From the NCBI RefSeq assembly GCF_937129525.1, contig NZ_CAKZNK010000087.1, positions 1-64,000 of the forward strand: 64,000 nt of DNA, in the 5' to 3' direction. How positions within the stretch are numbered: the stretch's first letter is position 1; the number at the start of each line of letters is the position of its first letter. Of the stretch, positions 1 through 9,017 are shown piece after piece. A model generated the notes under the pieces. It did not search any database, was not told where the DNA came from, and saw only the letters and a program-made list of their open reading frames with translations. Both the position numbers and the translations under genes were made by a program. This DNA is from an uncultured Chloroflexus sp. Lineage in GTDB: Bacteria > Chloroflexota > Chloroflexia > Chloroflexales > Chloroflexaceae.

Positions 1-120
1 GCCGCGCCGCCGACCGTCGTCATCCCCCCTGACCGACCCGCCGCGCCGCCGACCGTCGTCATCCCCCCTGACCGACCTGCCGCGCCGCCGCCAACGACCG
101 TTATCCCACCTGAGCGGCCT
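1..120 (+). repeat. 39 bp in-frame tandem repeat (13 aa: AAPPTVVIPPDRP), two exact copies plus one diverged 42 bp copy
   Basis: gccgcgccgccgaccgtcgtcatcccccctgaccgacc at 1 and 40; diverged copy at 79. May continue upstream of the window. Confidence 0.9.
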
Positions 121-996
121 GCTACTCAGCCCACGCCGCCAATCATTCCACCCACACCGAGCGCAAGCGCGCCACCAGACCCTTTTATGCCACCGTCATC
201 GGGGTATGGTCAACCGGGTAGCAACATCCCCTCTTACATCCCGCCAGCGCCACCGATTTCAAACAGTCAACCTAACCGGAAGCTGATCTGGGGGCTGTTA
301 GGTGGAATTGGGTGTTTGCTAATCATCCTGGTCGCAGCCTGTGGCTTTATTCTGGTCGCACTGTATACAACCGCTACCAATGAGGTAACCAGCGTCTTTT
401 CTACACCTGCGGTGAATGAAGGCGGAGGCGGAGCCGTCGTATCAGGCATTGGTGGAACGGAGCTGCTGCGCGACGATTTTGATAACCCCACAACAAGCAG
501 CCTGGGTGTTCGTAATGACAGCAGCTCAAGCTATTCCTTTGAACAGGGAAGCTACGTGATCGAGGTCAAGGAGCCAGAATTGCTGGTGTGGGCATTGATT
601 GAAGGTAACTATCGGGATGTCGTGATTGAGACCAGTTACTCAACGCCACTTAACGCGCCAAATCTGGCTGCCGGACTGATCTTCCACTATCAGGATGAAG
701 ATAACTTTTACCTGTTTAGTGTCTCGAATGACGGTTACTATGCGCTTGAGCTGCTCGAGAACAACCAGTGGATCACACTGATCGACTGGACGCAACATAA
801 TGCGATTGCAGCGGAGAGTAATCGACTGCGGGTTGAATTGAGCGGCGATCAAATCACGCTTTTCGTTAATGACCGCCGGCTAGAGCAAACCCGCGATCCA
901 ACTTTCACTCGCGGTGAAGTGGGGTTGGCAGTAACGAGTTTCGATGAAGGTGGAGCGGTTGTGCGTTACGATGAGATCATTGTGCGACAGCGCTGA
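1..996 (+). CDS. Membrane protein, 5' truncated by window: Pro-rich repeat region, TM helix, C-terminal LamG/DUF1080-like beta-sandwich
   Basis: Frame 1 is open from base 1 (AAPPTVVIPPDRP repeats), so the listed ATG at 187 is internal; TM segment LLGGIGCLLIILVAACGFILVAL; C-terminal 'GLIFHYQDEDNFYLFSVSNDGYYAL' is typical of concanavalin-like domains. Confidence 0.7.
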   Translation, partial: AAPPTVVIPPDRPAAPPTVVIPPDRPAAPPPTTVIPPERPATQPTPPIIPPTPSASAPPDPFMPPSSGYGQPGSNIPSYIPPAPPISNSQPNRKLIWGLLGGIGCLLIILVAACGFILVALYTTATNEVTSVFSTPAVNEGGGGAVVSGIGGTELLRDDFDNPTTSSLGVRNDSSSSYSFEQGSYVIEVKEPELLVWALIEGNYRDVVIETSYSTPLNAPNLAAGLIFHYQDEDNFYLFSVSNDGYYALELLENNQWITLIDWTQHNAIAAESNRLRVELSGDQITLFVNDRRLEQTRDPTFTRGEVGLAVTSFDEGGAVVRYDEIIVRQR

Positions 997-1230
997 TCTT
1001 GTGGCACACCGACGATAGATTGCATTCGCTGCCTCCTTTCCCACGTTGCGCGAGGGGAGGCAGCGTGTATTTCTCTCGCTCTGGTCAGTATGTTCCCCAT
1101 AGAGGCGCGGCACTACCGCGCCCATCCCCCCTCTACCTCCGTAAAGACTGCACTGCCGCGCCATCCCCACTACCGCGCTGCCCCGCCCGACACTCACGAA
1201 GGTACCCCTCTCGTCGCAGCGCGATAACCC

Positions 1231-1244
1231 TGGAAGCGCTTTCA
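1231..1244. promoter_or_regulatory. LacI-family operator candidate O1, TGGAAGCGCTTTCA
   Basis: Near-perfect palindrome around a central CG, matching the LacI-family operator form. Confidence 0.7.
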
Positions 1245-1271
1245 CGGTTTTGTGCAAGTGATTCGCGCTTT

Positions 1272-1305
1272 TTGACAAGCCAGCCGCTCCTTCTTTCGAT
1301 ACGAT
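1272..1305 (+). promoter_or_regulatory. Candidate sigma70-type promoter with TTGACA -35
   Basis: Perfect TTGACA at 1272-1277; weak -10 candidates TTCGAT (1295) or TACGAT (1300); lies between the two operators. Confidence 0.4.
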
Positions 1306-1314
1306 AAGCGTAGT

Positions 1315-1328
1315 TGGAAGCGTTCCCA
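1315..1328. promoter_or_regulatory. LacI-family operator candidate O2, TGGAAGCGTTCCCA
   Basis: Imperfect palindrome of the same type as O1; centre-to-centre distance from O1 is 84 bp. Confidence 0.6.
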
Positions 1329-1347
1329 GTCAGTGGCGGCAAGGCAT

Positions 1348-2373
1348 ATGAACATCACTCTTGATGACATCGCCCGGCGAGCCGGAGTCTCTCGCTCGAC
1401 TGCATCGCGGGTACTCAATAATCACCCTCACGTCAACCCGGCAGTGCGTGAGCGAGTCTGGCAGGCGATCCGTGACACCAATTATCAGCCCAACCATCCG
1501 GCTCGTTCGCTGGCCAGCCGCCGCTCACAGGTGATCGGGATCGTCATTCCCCAACCGATTAATGCATTATTCGCCGATCCCTACTTCCCGCTCTTGATTG
1601 AAGGTATTGCGCAGATCTGCAACGAACGTCAGTTCTCAATCATGCTGGAGCTGGCTACTACTACCACAACCGATGGCAACCCCTATCGTCTGATCGGTCA
1701 ACGCGGGTTTCTCGATGGCGCGATTGTTGCGTCAGCCGTCGAAGACGAGTTTCTTTTGCAGTGGTTGACGCGCGAGACGATACCGGTTGTGGTAGTAGGA
1801 CGCATTACGTCGCATACTTCCATTCCCTACGTCGATGTTGATAATCGCTACGGCGCGCAGAAGATGATCGAACATCTGCTCGAGCAGGGGTACCGGCGAA
1901 TTGCGACGATCACCGGCCCGATGAACATTGTGGCCGGGCGCGACCGCTTTGCCGGTTACTGCGATGCGCTGACGGCTGCCGGATTGCCGGTAGTGCATGA
2001 ACTGGTGATTGAGGGAAATTTTAGCGAGCAGAGTGGGTACAACGCAATGCGGACACTCTTGCAGTGCGATCCGCTTCCTGATGCGGTCTTTGCCGCCAGT
2101 GACATGATGGCTCTGGGCGCGTTGAAAGCCGCGCGCGCCGCCGGATTAGATGTCCCTACTGATCTGGCGCTTACCGGCTTTGATGATATTCCACTGGCTG
2201 CCGCAATGACCCCGCCACTTACTACAGTGCGCCAGCCGATTGGCGAATTGGGCCAGAGCGCAGCCCGATTGCTGCTCGATTGGATCTCGTCCGCTGCCAC
2301 GCAACCGGCAGTTCAGCAGGTAGTTTTGCCCACTGAATTGATTGTGCGCGACAGTTGTACTCGATCCTGGTGA
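1348..2373 (+). CDS. LacI family transcriptional regulator
   Basis: N-terminal HTH 'ITLDDIARRAGVSRSTASRVLNNHPHVNPAVRERV' and periplasmic-binding-like domain; ATG 1348 preferred over upstream GTG 1333. Confidence 0.92.
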   Translation: MNITLDDIARRAGVSRSTASRVLNNHPHVNPAVRERVWQAIRDTNYQPNHPARSLASRRSQVIGIVIPQPINALFADPYFPLLIEGIAQICNERQFSIMLELATTTTTDGNPYRLIGQRGFLDGAIVASAVEDEFLLQWLTRETIPVVVVGRITSHTSIPYVDVDNRYGAQKMIEHLLEQGYRRIATITGPMNIVAGRDRFAGYCDALTAAGLPVVHELVIEGNFSEQSGYNAMRTLLQCDPLPDAVFAASDMMALGALKAARAAGLDVPTDLALTGFDDIPLAAAMTPPLTTVRQPIGELGQSAARLLLDWISSAATQPAVQQVVLPTELIVRDSCTRSW

Positions 2374-2460
2374 AAGGAGGTGATGACGGCAGCTTCTCTA
2401 CCCACATTTCAACGGCAGGTTTGATAACAATGGTGTAGCTGTTCCAGAGGAGGAGACGCG

Positions 2461-3939
2461 ATGAAATCGTTCAAATTCACACTCCTGGGCCTGATGCTCA
2501 TGTTTGCCACCCTGATCACTGCTTGCGGTAGCGGAACGACAACCCCATCTGCCCAACCAACCAGTGCGCCTGCGCCAACCGAGGCCGCTCAGGTACGTCA
2601 GCCAACCCAGGCGCCGGCACCGGCGCAAACTGATCGTATCAAGGTGCGCTGGTTCGTTGGTCTGGGGGCCGGTTCTGATGAGGGCGCTATTCCAGCCCAG
2701 AACGCCTTCGTTGAACGCTTTAATGCCAGCCAGGATAAGATCGAACTGGTGATCGAGATTGTCGATAACAATGTCGCTTACGATACGCTGGCCACTCAGA
2801 TTGCTGCCGGTAACGCTCCCTGCCTGGTTGGTCCGGTCGGTATTCGCGGTCGTGACAGCTTCAAAGGCGCGTGGCTTGACTTGCAGCCGCTGATCGACAA
2901 ATACAACTATGATCTGAGCGACTTTGACCCCAATCTGGTCAAGTTCTATCAGGTGAAAGAAGAGGGTCAGCTTGGCATTCCGTTCGCGATCTTCCCCTCA
3001 TTCATCATCTACAACAAGGATCTGTTCGACGAAGCGGGCCTGCCCTATCCACCAGCCACCCATGGCGCGCCGTGGGTCGATGAAAACGGGGTTGAGCGAC
3101 CGTGGAACATGGAAACCCTCACCGAACTGGCAAAGAAGCTGACCGTCGATGTCAATGGGAACGATGCTACTTCGCCTGATTTCGACCCGGAAAAGATCGT
3201 GCAGTTCGGTTGGATGAACCAGTGGACCGACCCGCGCGGCATTGGCACCTTCTTTGGCGCCGGCTCGCTGGTTGACGAGAATGGCAACGCTCAGATTCCT
3301 GACCATTGGAAGGCGGCCTGGAAGTGGACTTACGATGGCTGGTGGAAAGACTGGTTCATTCCGAATGGCCCTTACGGTGGCGCAGACTTCCTGCAAGGAC
3401 CCGGTGGCCCCTTCTCGTCCGGTAATCTGGCAATGATCCACATTCATATGTGGTACGTCGCGCCGTGGGCATTGGGGAATGTTGACTTCGATTGGAATCT
3501 GGCTGCCACTCCCAGCTACAACGGCACTATCACGGCCAAGATGCATGCCGACACCTTCGGTATCCTCAAAGGGTGCCCCTATCCCGATGCTGCATTCGAA
3601 GTGCTCACCTACATGCTGAGCGCCGAGCACGTTAATGAACTGCTCACGATTTACGGTGGCATGCCGGCCCGCCTGTCATTGCAGAATGACTACTTCCAGC
3701 AGTACAATCAGACCGCCTTCCCCAACAAGAGTGATCTCAACTGGAACGTAGTGGTCGAAGCGATGGCATATGCCGATAATCCCAATCACGAAAGCTGGAT
3801 GCCTAGCTTCCAGGAAACAACTGACCGCTACAACGAATTCTGGAACTATCTGGCGAATACACCTGACGCCGACTTCGAGGCTGAAGTCGCCAGGCTGAAG
3901 GACGATTTGCAGAAGATTTTTGACGCAGCAAACAAGTAG
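2461..3939 (+). CDS. Sugar ABC transporter substrate-binding lipoprotein
   Basis: Lipobox 'LITACGSG', extracellular SBP family 1 features; next to two MalF/MalG-type permeases. Confidence 0.9.
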   Translation: MKSFKFTLLGLMLMFATLITACGSGTTTPSAQPTSAPAPTEAAQVRQPTQAPAPAQTDRIKVRWFVGLGAGSDEGAIPAQNAFVERFNASQDKIELVIEIVDNNVAYDTLATQIAAGNAPCLVGPVGIRGRDSFKGAWLDLQPLIDKYNYDLSDFDPNLVKFYQVKEEGQLGIPFAIFPSFIIYNKDLFDEAGLPYPPATHGAPWVDENGVERPWNMETLTELAKKLTVDVNGNDATSPDFDPEKIVQFGWMNQWTDPRGIGTFFGAGSLVDENGNAQIPDHWKAAWKWTYDGWWKDWFIPNGPYGGADFLQGPGGPFSSGNLAMIHIHMWYVAPWALGNVDFDWNLAATPSYNGTITAKMHADTFGILKGCPYPDAAFEVLTYMLSAEHVNELLTIYGGMPARLSLQNDYFQQYNQTAFPNKSDLNWNVVVEAMAYADNPNHESWMPSFQETTDRYNEFWNYLANTPDADFEAEVARLKDDLQKIFDAANK

Positions 3940-4005
3940 GAGCAATGACCGATCGGCAGCCCTGCGCCGTTTACACAGGGCTGCCGATTGACAAGGAGGT
4001 CGGCG

Positions 4006-4995
4006 ATGGCGCCTTTACCAGAATTCGGTGGCATCCTCCGGCGCGGTTTAGCCAAACCGCAGCGACGAAAACTGAGCAAGCTAGAAAAGAAAGAGATCAG
4101 TTGGGGACTATTCTTTATCAGCCCGTGGATGATCGGATTTCTTCTCTTCTATTTGCTGCCGATGATTGCGTCGTTTGGCTTTTCGCTCTACGATTTCAAT
4201 CCGGCTGTCCCTGATCAGGCTCGCTTTGTCGGTTTAGCCAACTGGGAACGCGCTCTGTTCAATGATCAAGAGGTCTGGCTCTCGTTGGGCCGAACCATCC
4301 ACTTTGCGGCCATTTCGTTGCCGATTTCGCTCCTGTTTGCGCTCTTTCTGGCCGTTTTGCTCAATTCTGAGCATGTGCTGGGCAAAAGTGTGTACCGCAC
4401 CCTCTTCTACATGCCGACGATGATCCCATTGGTGGCTACTGTCTTGATATGGAATGGAGTGCTGAACGATCAGACAGGTTGGATTAACGTTATCATCGAG
4501 CGGCTGACCGGGATTCGGGCCACCGGCACGCAGGGCTTGCGCTGGCTGGCCGACCCTAATCTGGTCTACTACGCCTACACAATGTTTGGATTGTGGGGTG
4601 TTGGGAATGCGATGATCATCTTTCTGGCCGGCCTGCAAGGCGTGCCTACCGAACTGTACGAAGCAGCTCAAATCGACGGCGCCAACTGGTTCCACCGCCT
4701 CTTCTTCATCACCATTCCGTTGATCACACCGGTGATCTTCTACCAGCTTGTGTTGGGAGTGATCGGTTCGCTGCAATATTTTCTGGCCCCCTTTGTGCTC
4801 AACGGCGGCACCGGTTTCCCTGAGGGCATGACCCGGTTTTTCATGATCTACTTCTACAAGCAGTCGTTTACCTTCTTCAATATGGGCTATGGCGCAACGC
4901 TGGCATGGTTGATGCTGTTCATCGCCATGGTGATCACGATTGTCCTCTTTGGCACCTCGCGGTTCTGGGTCTTCTACGCAGGGGAGGAACGGTGA
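4006..4995 (+). CDS. Sugar ABC transporter permease (MalF-like)
   Basis: Six-TM binding-protein-dependent permease with EAA loop 'YEAAQIDGANWFHRLFFITIPLI'; ATG 4006 preceded by AAGGAGG. Confidence 0.9.
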   Translation: MAPLPEFGGILRRGLAKPQRRKLSKLEKKEISWGLFFISPWMIGFLLFYLLPMIASFGFSLYDFNPAVPDQARFVGLANWERALFNDQEVWLSLGRTIHFAAISLPISLLFALFLAVLLNSEHVLGKSVYRTLFYMPTMIPLVATVLIWNGVLNDQTGWINVIIERLTGIRATGTQGLRWLADPNLVYYAYTMFGLWGVGNAMIIFLAGLQGVPTELYEAAQIDGANWFHRLFFITIPLITPVIFYQLVLGVIGSLQYFLAPFVLNGGTGFPEGMTRFFMIYFYKQSFTFFNMGYGATLAWLMLFIAMVITIVLFGTSRFWVFYAGEER

Positions 4996-6059
4996 TGGTA
5001 CACGCTCAACGCATGTTCGGTGGCGGCCTGCGCAAGTCAACCCAGGTCTTGATTGCTCGCATTACGCTCACCAGTCTGACTCTGGCGATCCTCGGCTTGT
5101 TTCTCATCCCGATGGTGTATGGCATCACCACGGCGATGAAGACCGATATTCAGATCTCCAGACCCGGCGCGCCGTGGTGGCCGGCCAGCACCCGCACATT
5201 CACTTATGAAGGCAAGGCGTATGAGGTCTATCTCGTGCCGATTGATGGCACAATCCGCGAGCTGGCTCTCTACCGTCCTGGTCGCCAGAGCAGTCTGTTT
5301 ATCGATCCGGAAAATCCTGATGCCGGGCCGATTGAGTGGCAAGGCCAGTGGCGACAACTCGAACGGGCCTGGACGCTCGACATTCAGTGGGCCAATTTCA
5401 CCCGGGCCTGGAATACGATCAATTTCCCCAACCTGCTGCGCAATACGCTGATGTACGCTGGCATTACTACCTTTGGCGCAGTGCTGTCAGCGGCGTTGGT
5501 GGCCTATGGCTTCGCTCGTTTCCGCATTCCCGGCAAGAACATTCTCTTTATGATTATGCTTTCGACGGTAATTTTGCCTGGAGCGGTGACTCTCATCCCC
5601 ACCTACTTCGTCTTCCTGCGCATCGGCTGGGTCGGCACGTGGCTACCGCTGATCGTACCGGCTTTCTTTTCTTGGGGAACGAATGTCTTTCTGCTCCGTC
5701 AGTTCTTCCTTTCCATCCCACGTGATCTGGAAGAGGCGGCGATGATCGATGGCGCCAGCCCGATTCGGATCTTCTTCTCGATTATCCTGCCCATGTCGCG
5801 CCCGGCGCTGACGGCAGTCGCCCTGTTTCACTTCTTCTGGGCCTGGAACGATTTCTTTGGCCCGTTGATCTACCTGGCCGGCAATCCAGATCTGTATCCG
5901 ATTACCGTTGGTCTCACCGCATTTAACAACCTCTACTCGCAATCGACCAATCTCATCCAGGCCGCGTCGCTGATTTCGGCAGTGATTCCGATTGTGGTCT
6001 TCTTCTTCGCGCAACGGATCTTCCTGGAAGGGGTTGTCATCAGTAACCTGGAGAAGTAG
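4995..6059 (+). CDS. Sugar ABC transporter permease (MalG-like)
   Basis: EAA loop 'LEEAAMIDGASPIRIFFSIILPMSRPALTAVA'; ATG overlaps the preceding stop (TGATG). Confidence 0.9.
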   Translation: MVHAQRMFGGGLRKSTQVLIARITLTSLTLAILGLFLIPMVYGITTAMKTDIQISRPGAPWWPASTRTFTYEGKAYEVYLVPIDGTIRELALYRPGRQSSLFIDPENPDAGPIEWQGQWRQLERAWTLDIQWANFTRAWNTINFPNLLRNTLMYAGITTFGAVLSAALVAYGFARFRIPGKNILFMIMLSTVILPGAVTLIPTYFVFLRIGWVGTWLPLIVPAFFSWGTNVFLLRQFFLSIPRDLEEAAMIDGASPIRIFFSIILPMSRPALTAVALFHFFWAWNDFFGPLIYLAGNPDLYPITVGLTAFNNLYSQSTNLIQAASLISAVIPIVVFFFAQRIFLEGVVISNLEK

Positions 6060-6066
6060 GCGAGCT

Positions 6067-7917
6067 ATGCGATGGCGACTGCTCTGCCTGATCGGATTGG
6101 GGTTGTTCATTGTCGGCGCTTGTGGAGCGCCTGCCGCGCCTCCAATTGCAACCGCAGTGGTCAATCAGGCTGCCACGATGTCGATTGCCGAACGGGTTGA
6201 GGCACTCTTGCAGCGAATGACCCTGGCCGAAAAGATCGGGCAAATGACCTTGATCGAGAAGAATAGCCTGACTCCCGATCAGGTGCGGGAACTGGCGATC
6301 GGTGGCATACTCAGTGGCGGAGGTGGTTACCCAACCACCGAAAATTCACCGCAAGCCTGGGCAGCGATGGTGAACACCTTTCAGCAGGCTGCGCTTGAAA
6401 GTCGACTCGGCATTCCGATCATCTATGGCGCCGATGGCGTTCACGGGCATAACAATCTCTATGGCGCGGTAATTTTTCCGCACAATATCGGGTTGGGGGC
6501 CGCCAATGATCCATTGCTGATGGAGCAAATCGGACGGGTGACCGCGATTGAAATGGCAGCCACCGGCGTCTTGTGGAATTATGCGCCCGGGGTGATGGTG
6601 CCGCAAGATGTGCGATGGGGCCGCGCTTACGAAGGGTATGCCGAGCGGCCCGACCACGTGGCAACGCTGGCCAGCGCCTTTCTACGCGGGTTGCAGGCTG
6701 CCGATGTGGTGGCGCCGCAACGGGTGATCGGCACTCCCAAGCACTTTCTGGGCGATGGCGGCACAGCCTGGGGATCGTCGAAGACCGAAAACTATGCGCT
6801 TGATCAGGGAGAAACCATCGGTGATGAGGCATGGCTGCGGGCAGTGCATCTCCCCCCGTACCAGGCAGTGATCGATGCAGGAGCGCAGGTAGTCATGGCC
6901 TCCTATTCGAGCTGGCAGGGAACAAAGATGCACGCCAGCTCTTACTGGCTGACCGAAGTGCTCAAGGGCGAAATGGGGTTCACCGGCTTTATCGTCTCTG
7001 ACTGGGCCGCGATTGATCAGATCGACCCTGATTATTATCGCGCAGTTGTGACCGCAATTAATGCCGGCATCGATATGAACATGGTTCCCTACGATGCCCG
7101 GCGCTTTATCGATACGCTGACCCGAGCAGTTCAGGCCGGTGAAGTGAGCGAGGAGCGGATCAATGACGCAGTGCGACGGATTCTCACCGTCAAGATGACG
7201 ATGGGACTCTTTGAACATCCCTTCGCTGCGACCGAATTGATCGGGCAGATCGGCAGCCCCGCTCACCGCGAGCTAGCGCGCACAGCCGTGGCTAAATCGC
7301 TCGTCTTGTTGAAGAATGAGCAGCAGTTGCTCCCGCTCGCCAAATCGATCCCACACCTTTTCATCGGGGGCCAGGCGGCCAATGACCCCGGTATGCAGGC
7401 TGGCGGCTGGACAATTGAATGGCAGGGCAAAACCGGCCCGATTATTCCGGCGACGACGATTCTGGAAGGCATTCAGGCCGCCGTTGCGCCGCAGACGGTG
7501 GTGGAATATGACCGCTACGGGCGGTTTAGCGGTGATCCAGGCGCCGATGATGCGGTTTGCATCGCGGTCGTGGGCGAATTACCCTACGCGGAAGGCCGGG
7601 GCGATAGCGCTCAACTTAGCCTGCCACCAACTGAACAGCGCGCGTTGCAGCGAATGGAAGAAGCCTGCGCGCGCCTGGTGGTTGTGCTGGTCACCGGTAG
7701 ACCATTGCTGATCACCGATTCGTTGCCGAAATGGGATGCGCTGGTTGTAGCCTGGCTGCCGGGGAGTGAGGGGGCCGGCGTTGCCGATGTGTTGTTTGGA
7801 GATCGCCCGTTTACCGGCAGACTGCCAGTGACCTGGCCACGCAGTCTCGATCAGCTCCCACTGGGGAGCGGCACCGGCGAGCCGCTCTTTCCGTATGGGT
7901 TTGGCTTGCAACCGTAG
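6067..7917 (+). CDS. Glycoside hydrolase family 3 beta-glucosidase-like lipoprotein
   Basis: Lipobox 'IVGACG'; 'EKIGQMTLIEKN', 'DGVHGHNN', nucleophile region 'GFIVSDWAAIDQI'. Confidence 0.9.
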   Translation: MRWRLLCLIGLGLFIVGACGAPAAPPIATAVVNQAATMSIAERVEALLQRMTLAEKIGQMTLIEKNSLTPDQVRELAIGGILSGGGGYPTTENSPQAWAAMVNTFQQAALESRLGIPIIYGADGVHGHNNLYGAVIFPHNIGLGAANDPLLMEQIGRVTAIEMAATGVLWNYAPGVMVPQDVRWGRAYEGYAERPDHVATLASAFLRGLQAADVVAPQRVIGTPKHFLGDGGTAWGSSKTENYALDQGETIGDEAWLRAVHLPPYQAVIDAGAQVVMASYSSWQGTKMHASSYWLTEVLKGEMGFTGFIVSDWAAIDQIDPDYYRAVVTAINAGIDMNMVPYDARRFIDTLTRAVQAGEVSEERINDAVRRILTVKMTMGLFEHPFAATELIGQIGSPAHRELARTAVAKSLVLLKNEQQLLPLAKSIPHLFIGGQAANDPGMQAGGWTIEWQGKTGPIIPATTILEGIQAAVAPQTVVEYDRYGRFSGDPGADDAVCIAVVGELPYAEGRGDSAQLSLPPTEQRALQRMEEACARLVVVLVTGRPLLITDSLPKWDALVVAWLPGSEGAGVADVLFGDRPFTGRLPVTWPRSLDQLPLGSGTGEPLFPYGFGLQP

Positions 7918-8077
7918 GGCAGGATTGCCCGGAGCGCTGCGCCAGAGTACCCGATCGAGTACCCCTCATGTTTCCGCTAGACGAGGGGATCGATGCTCAG
8001 GTGATAGACGAAGTGCTGTCATTGAACGCCTTGCCGCCGAACTTGATCTGATCAGCACAGGGAGAAGGTGAAGGACT

Positions 8078-8914
8078 GTGAGAGTACGTATGACCGAACG
8101 GATTATCCGTCGCTGCTGCCAGTGCTGGTTGGCGCTCCTGGCGCTGACCGGATGCACAACGACGCCTGCGGCGTCGATTGCCCCCGAACCTCAACCAACT
8201 CCATCGCCGTGGACGTTGGTTTGGAGTGATGAATTTGACGGCGAGACTCTCAATCCACGAAACTGGTTGTTTGACAAGGGCGCTGGCGGTTGGGGAAACA
8301 ACGAATGGCAATTCTACACCGACCGGCCAGAAAACATTCGGATTGAGAACGGTGTCTTGATCATTGAAGCGCGTAAGGAGGAATACCTGGCCTGGGAATA
8401 CACCTCAGCCCGTATCAAAACCCACTACCTGCACTCGTGGGCGTATGGGCGGATCGAGGCGCGGATCAAGTTACCGCCCGGAGGCAAGGGTATCTGGCCT
8501 GCCTTCTGGATGTTAGGCGAGAACATTGCCACAGCCCGCTGGCCGGCGTGTGGCGAGATCGACATCATGGAGAACATCGGTAATCCAACGGTTGTTTACG
8601 GCACCGTACACGGGCCAGGCTATTCTGGCGGCAATGCCATCTCGCAATCGTTTACCAGCCCGGTCTCGCTGGCCGATAATTTCCACCTTTACGCGGTGGA
8701 ATGGGAAGCCGACGAAATTCGCTGGTACGTCGATGATCAACTCTACCACACCGTTCGGCGTGATCAAACGCCAGGCGAGTGGGTCTTCGATCATCCCTTC
8801 TTTATCTTGATCAATCTGGCGGTTGGCGGGAACTGGCCGGGGTATCCCGACGAGACAACCGTCTTTCCGCAACAGCTTCAGATCGACTACGTGCGGGTCT
8901 ATCAGCAGAGCTAA
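8078..8914 (+). CDS. Glycoside hydrolase family 16 endo-beta-glucanase (laminarinase/lichenase-type) lipoprotein
   Basis: 'LTGC' lipobox; GH16 catalytic motif 'GEIDIMENIG'; 'WSDEFDG' N-terminus of the domain. Confidence 0.92.
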   Translation: MRVRMTERIIRRCCQCWLALLALTGCTTTPAASIAPEPQPTPSPWTLVWSDEFDGETLNPRNWLFDKGAGGWGNNEWQFYTDRPENIRIENGVLIIEARKEEYLAWEYTSARIKTHYLHSWAYGRIEARIKLPPGGKGIWPAFWMLGENIATARWPACGEIDIMENIGNPTVVYGTVHGPGYSGGNAISQSFTSPVSLADNFHLYAVEWEADEIRWYVDDQLYHTVRRDQTPGEWVFDHPFFILINLAVGGNWPGYPDETTVFPQQLQIDYVRVYQQS

Positions 8915-9017
8915 TCAGGCCGGAGGGAGCTGACGGTTTTCCGCACCTCACCTCCAGTCAGGTCAATTTGCAAGAGTTGGTCAAGTCATCACGCAGAGCA
9001 CAGGTAAAGGACACAGT

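Noticed and set aside
1-120. Possible CRISPR array
   Set aside because: Repeats are contiguous with no spacers, in frame, and encode a Pro-rich linker.
3045-3630. Long antisense ORFs (also e.g. 4234-5040, 5643-6164, 56480-57421)
   Set aside because: They mirror well-supported genes on the other strand in a GC-rich genome and have no recognisable domains or SD sites.
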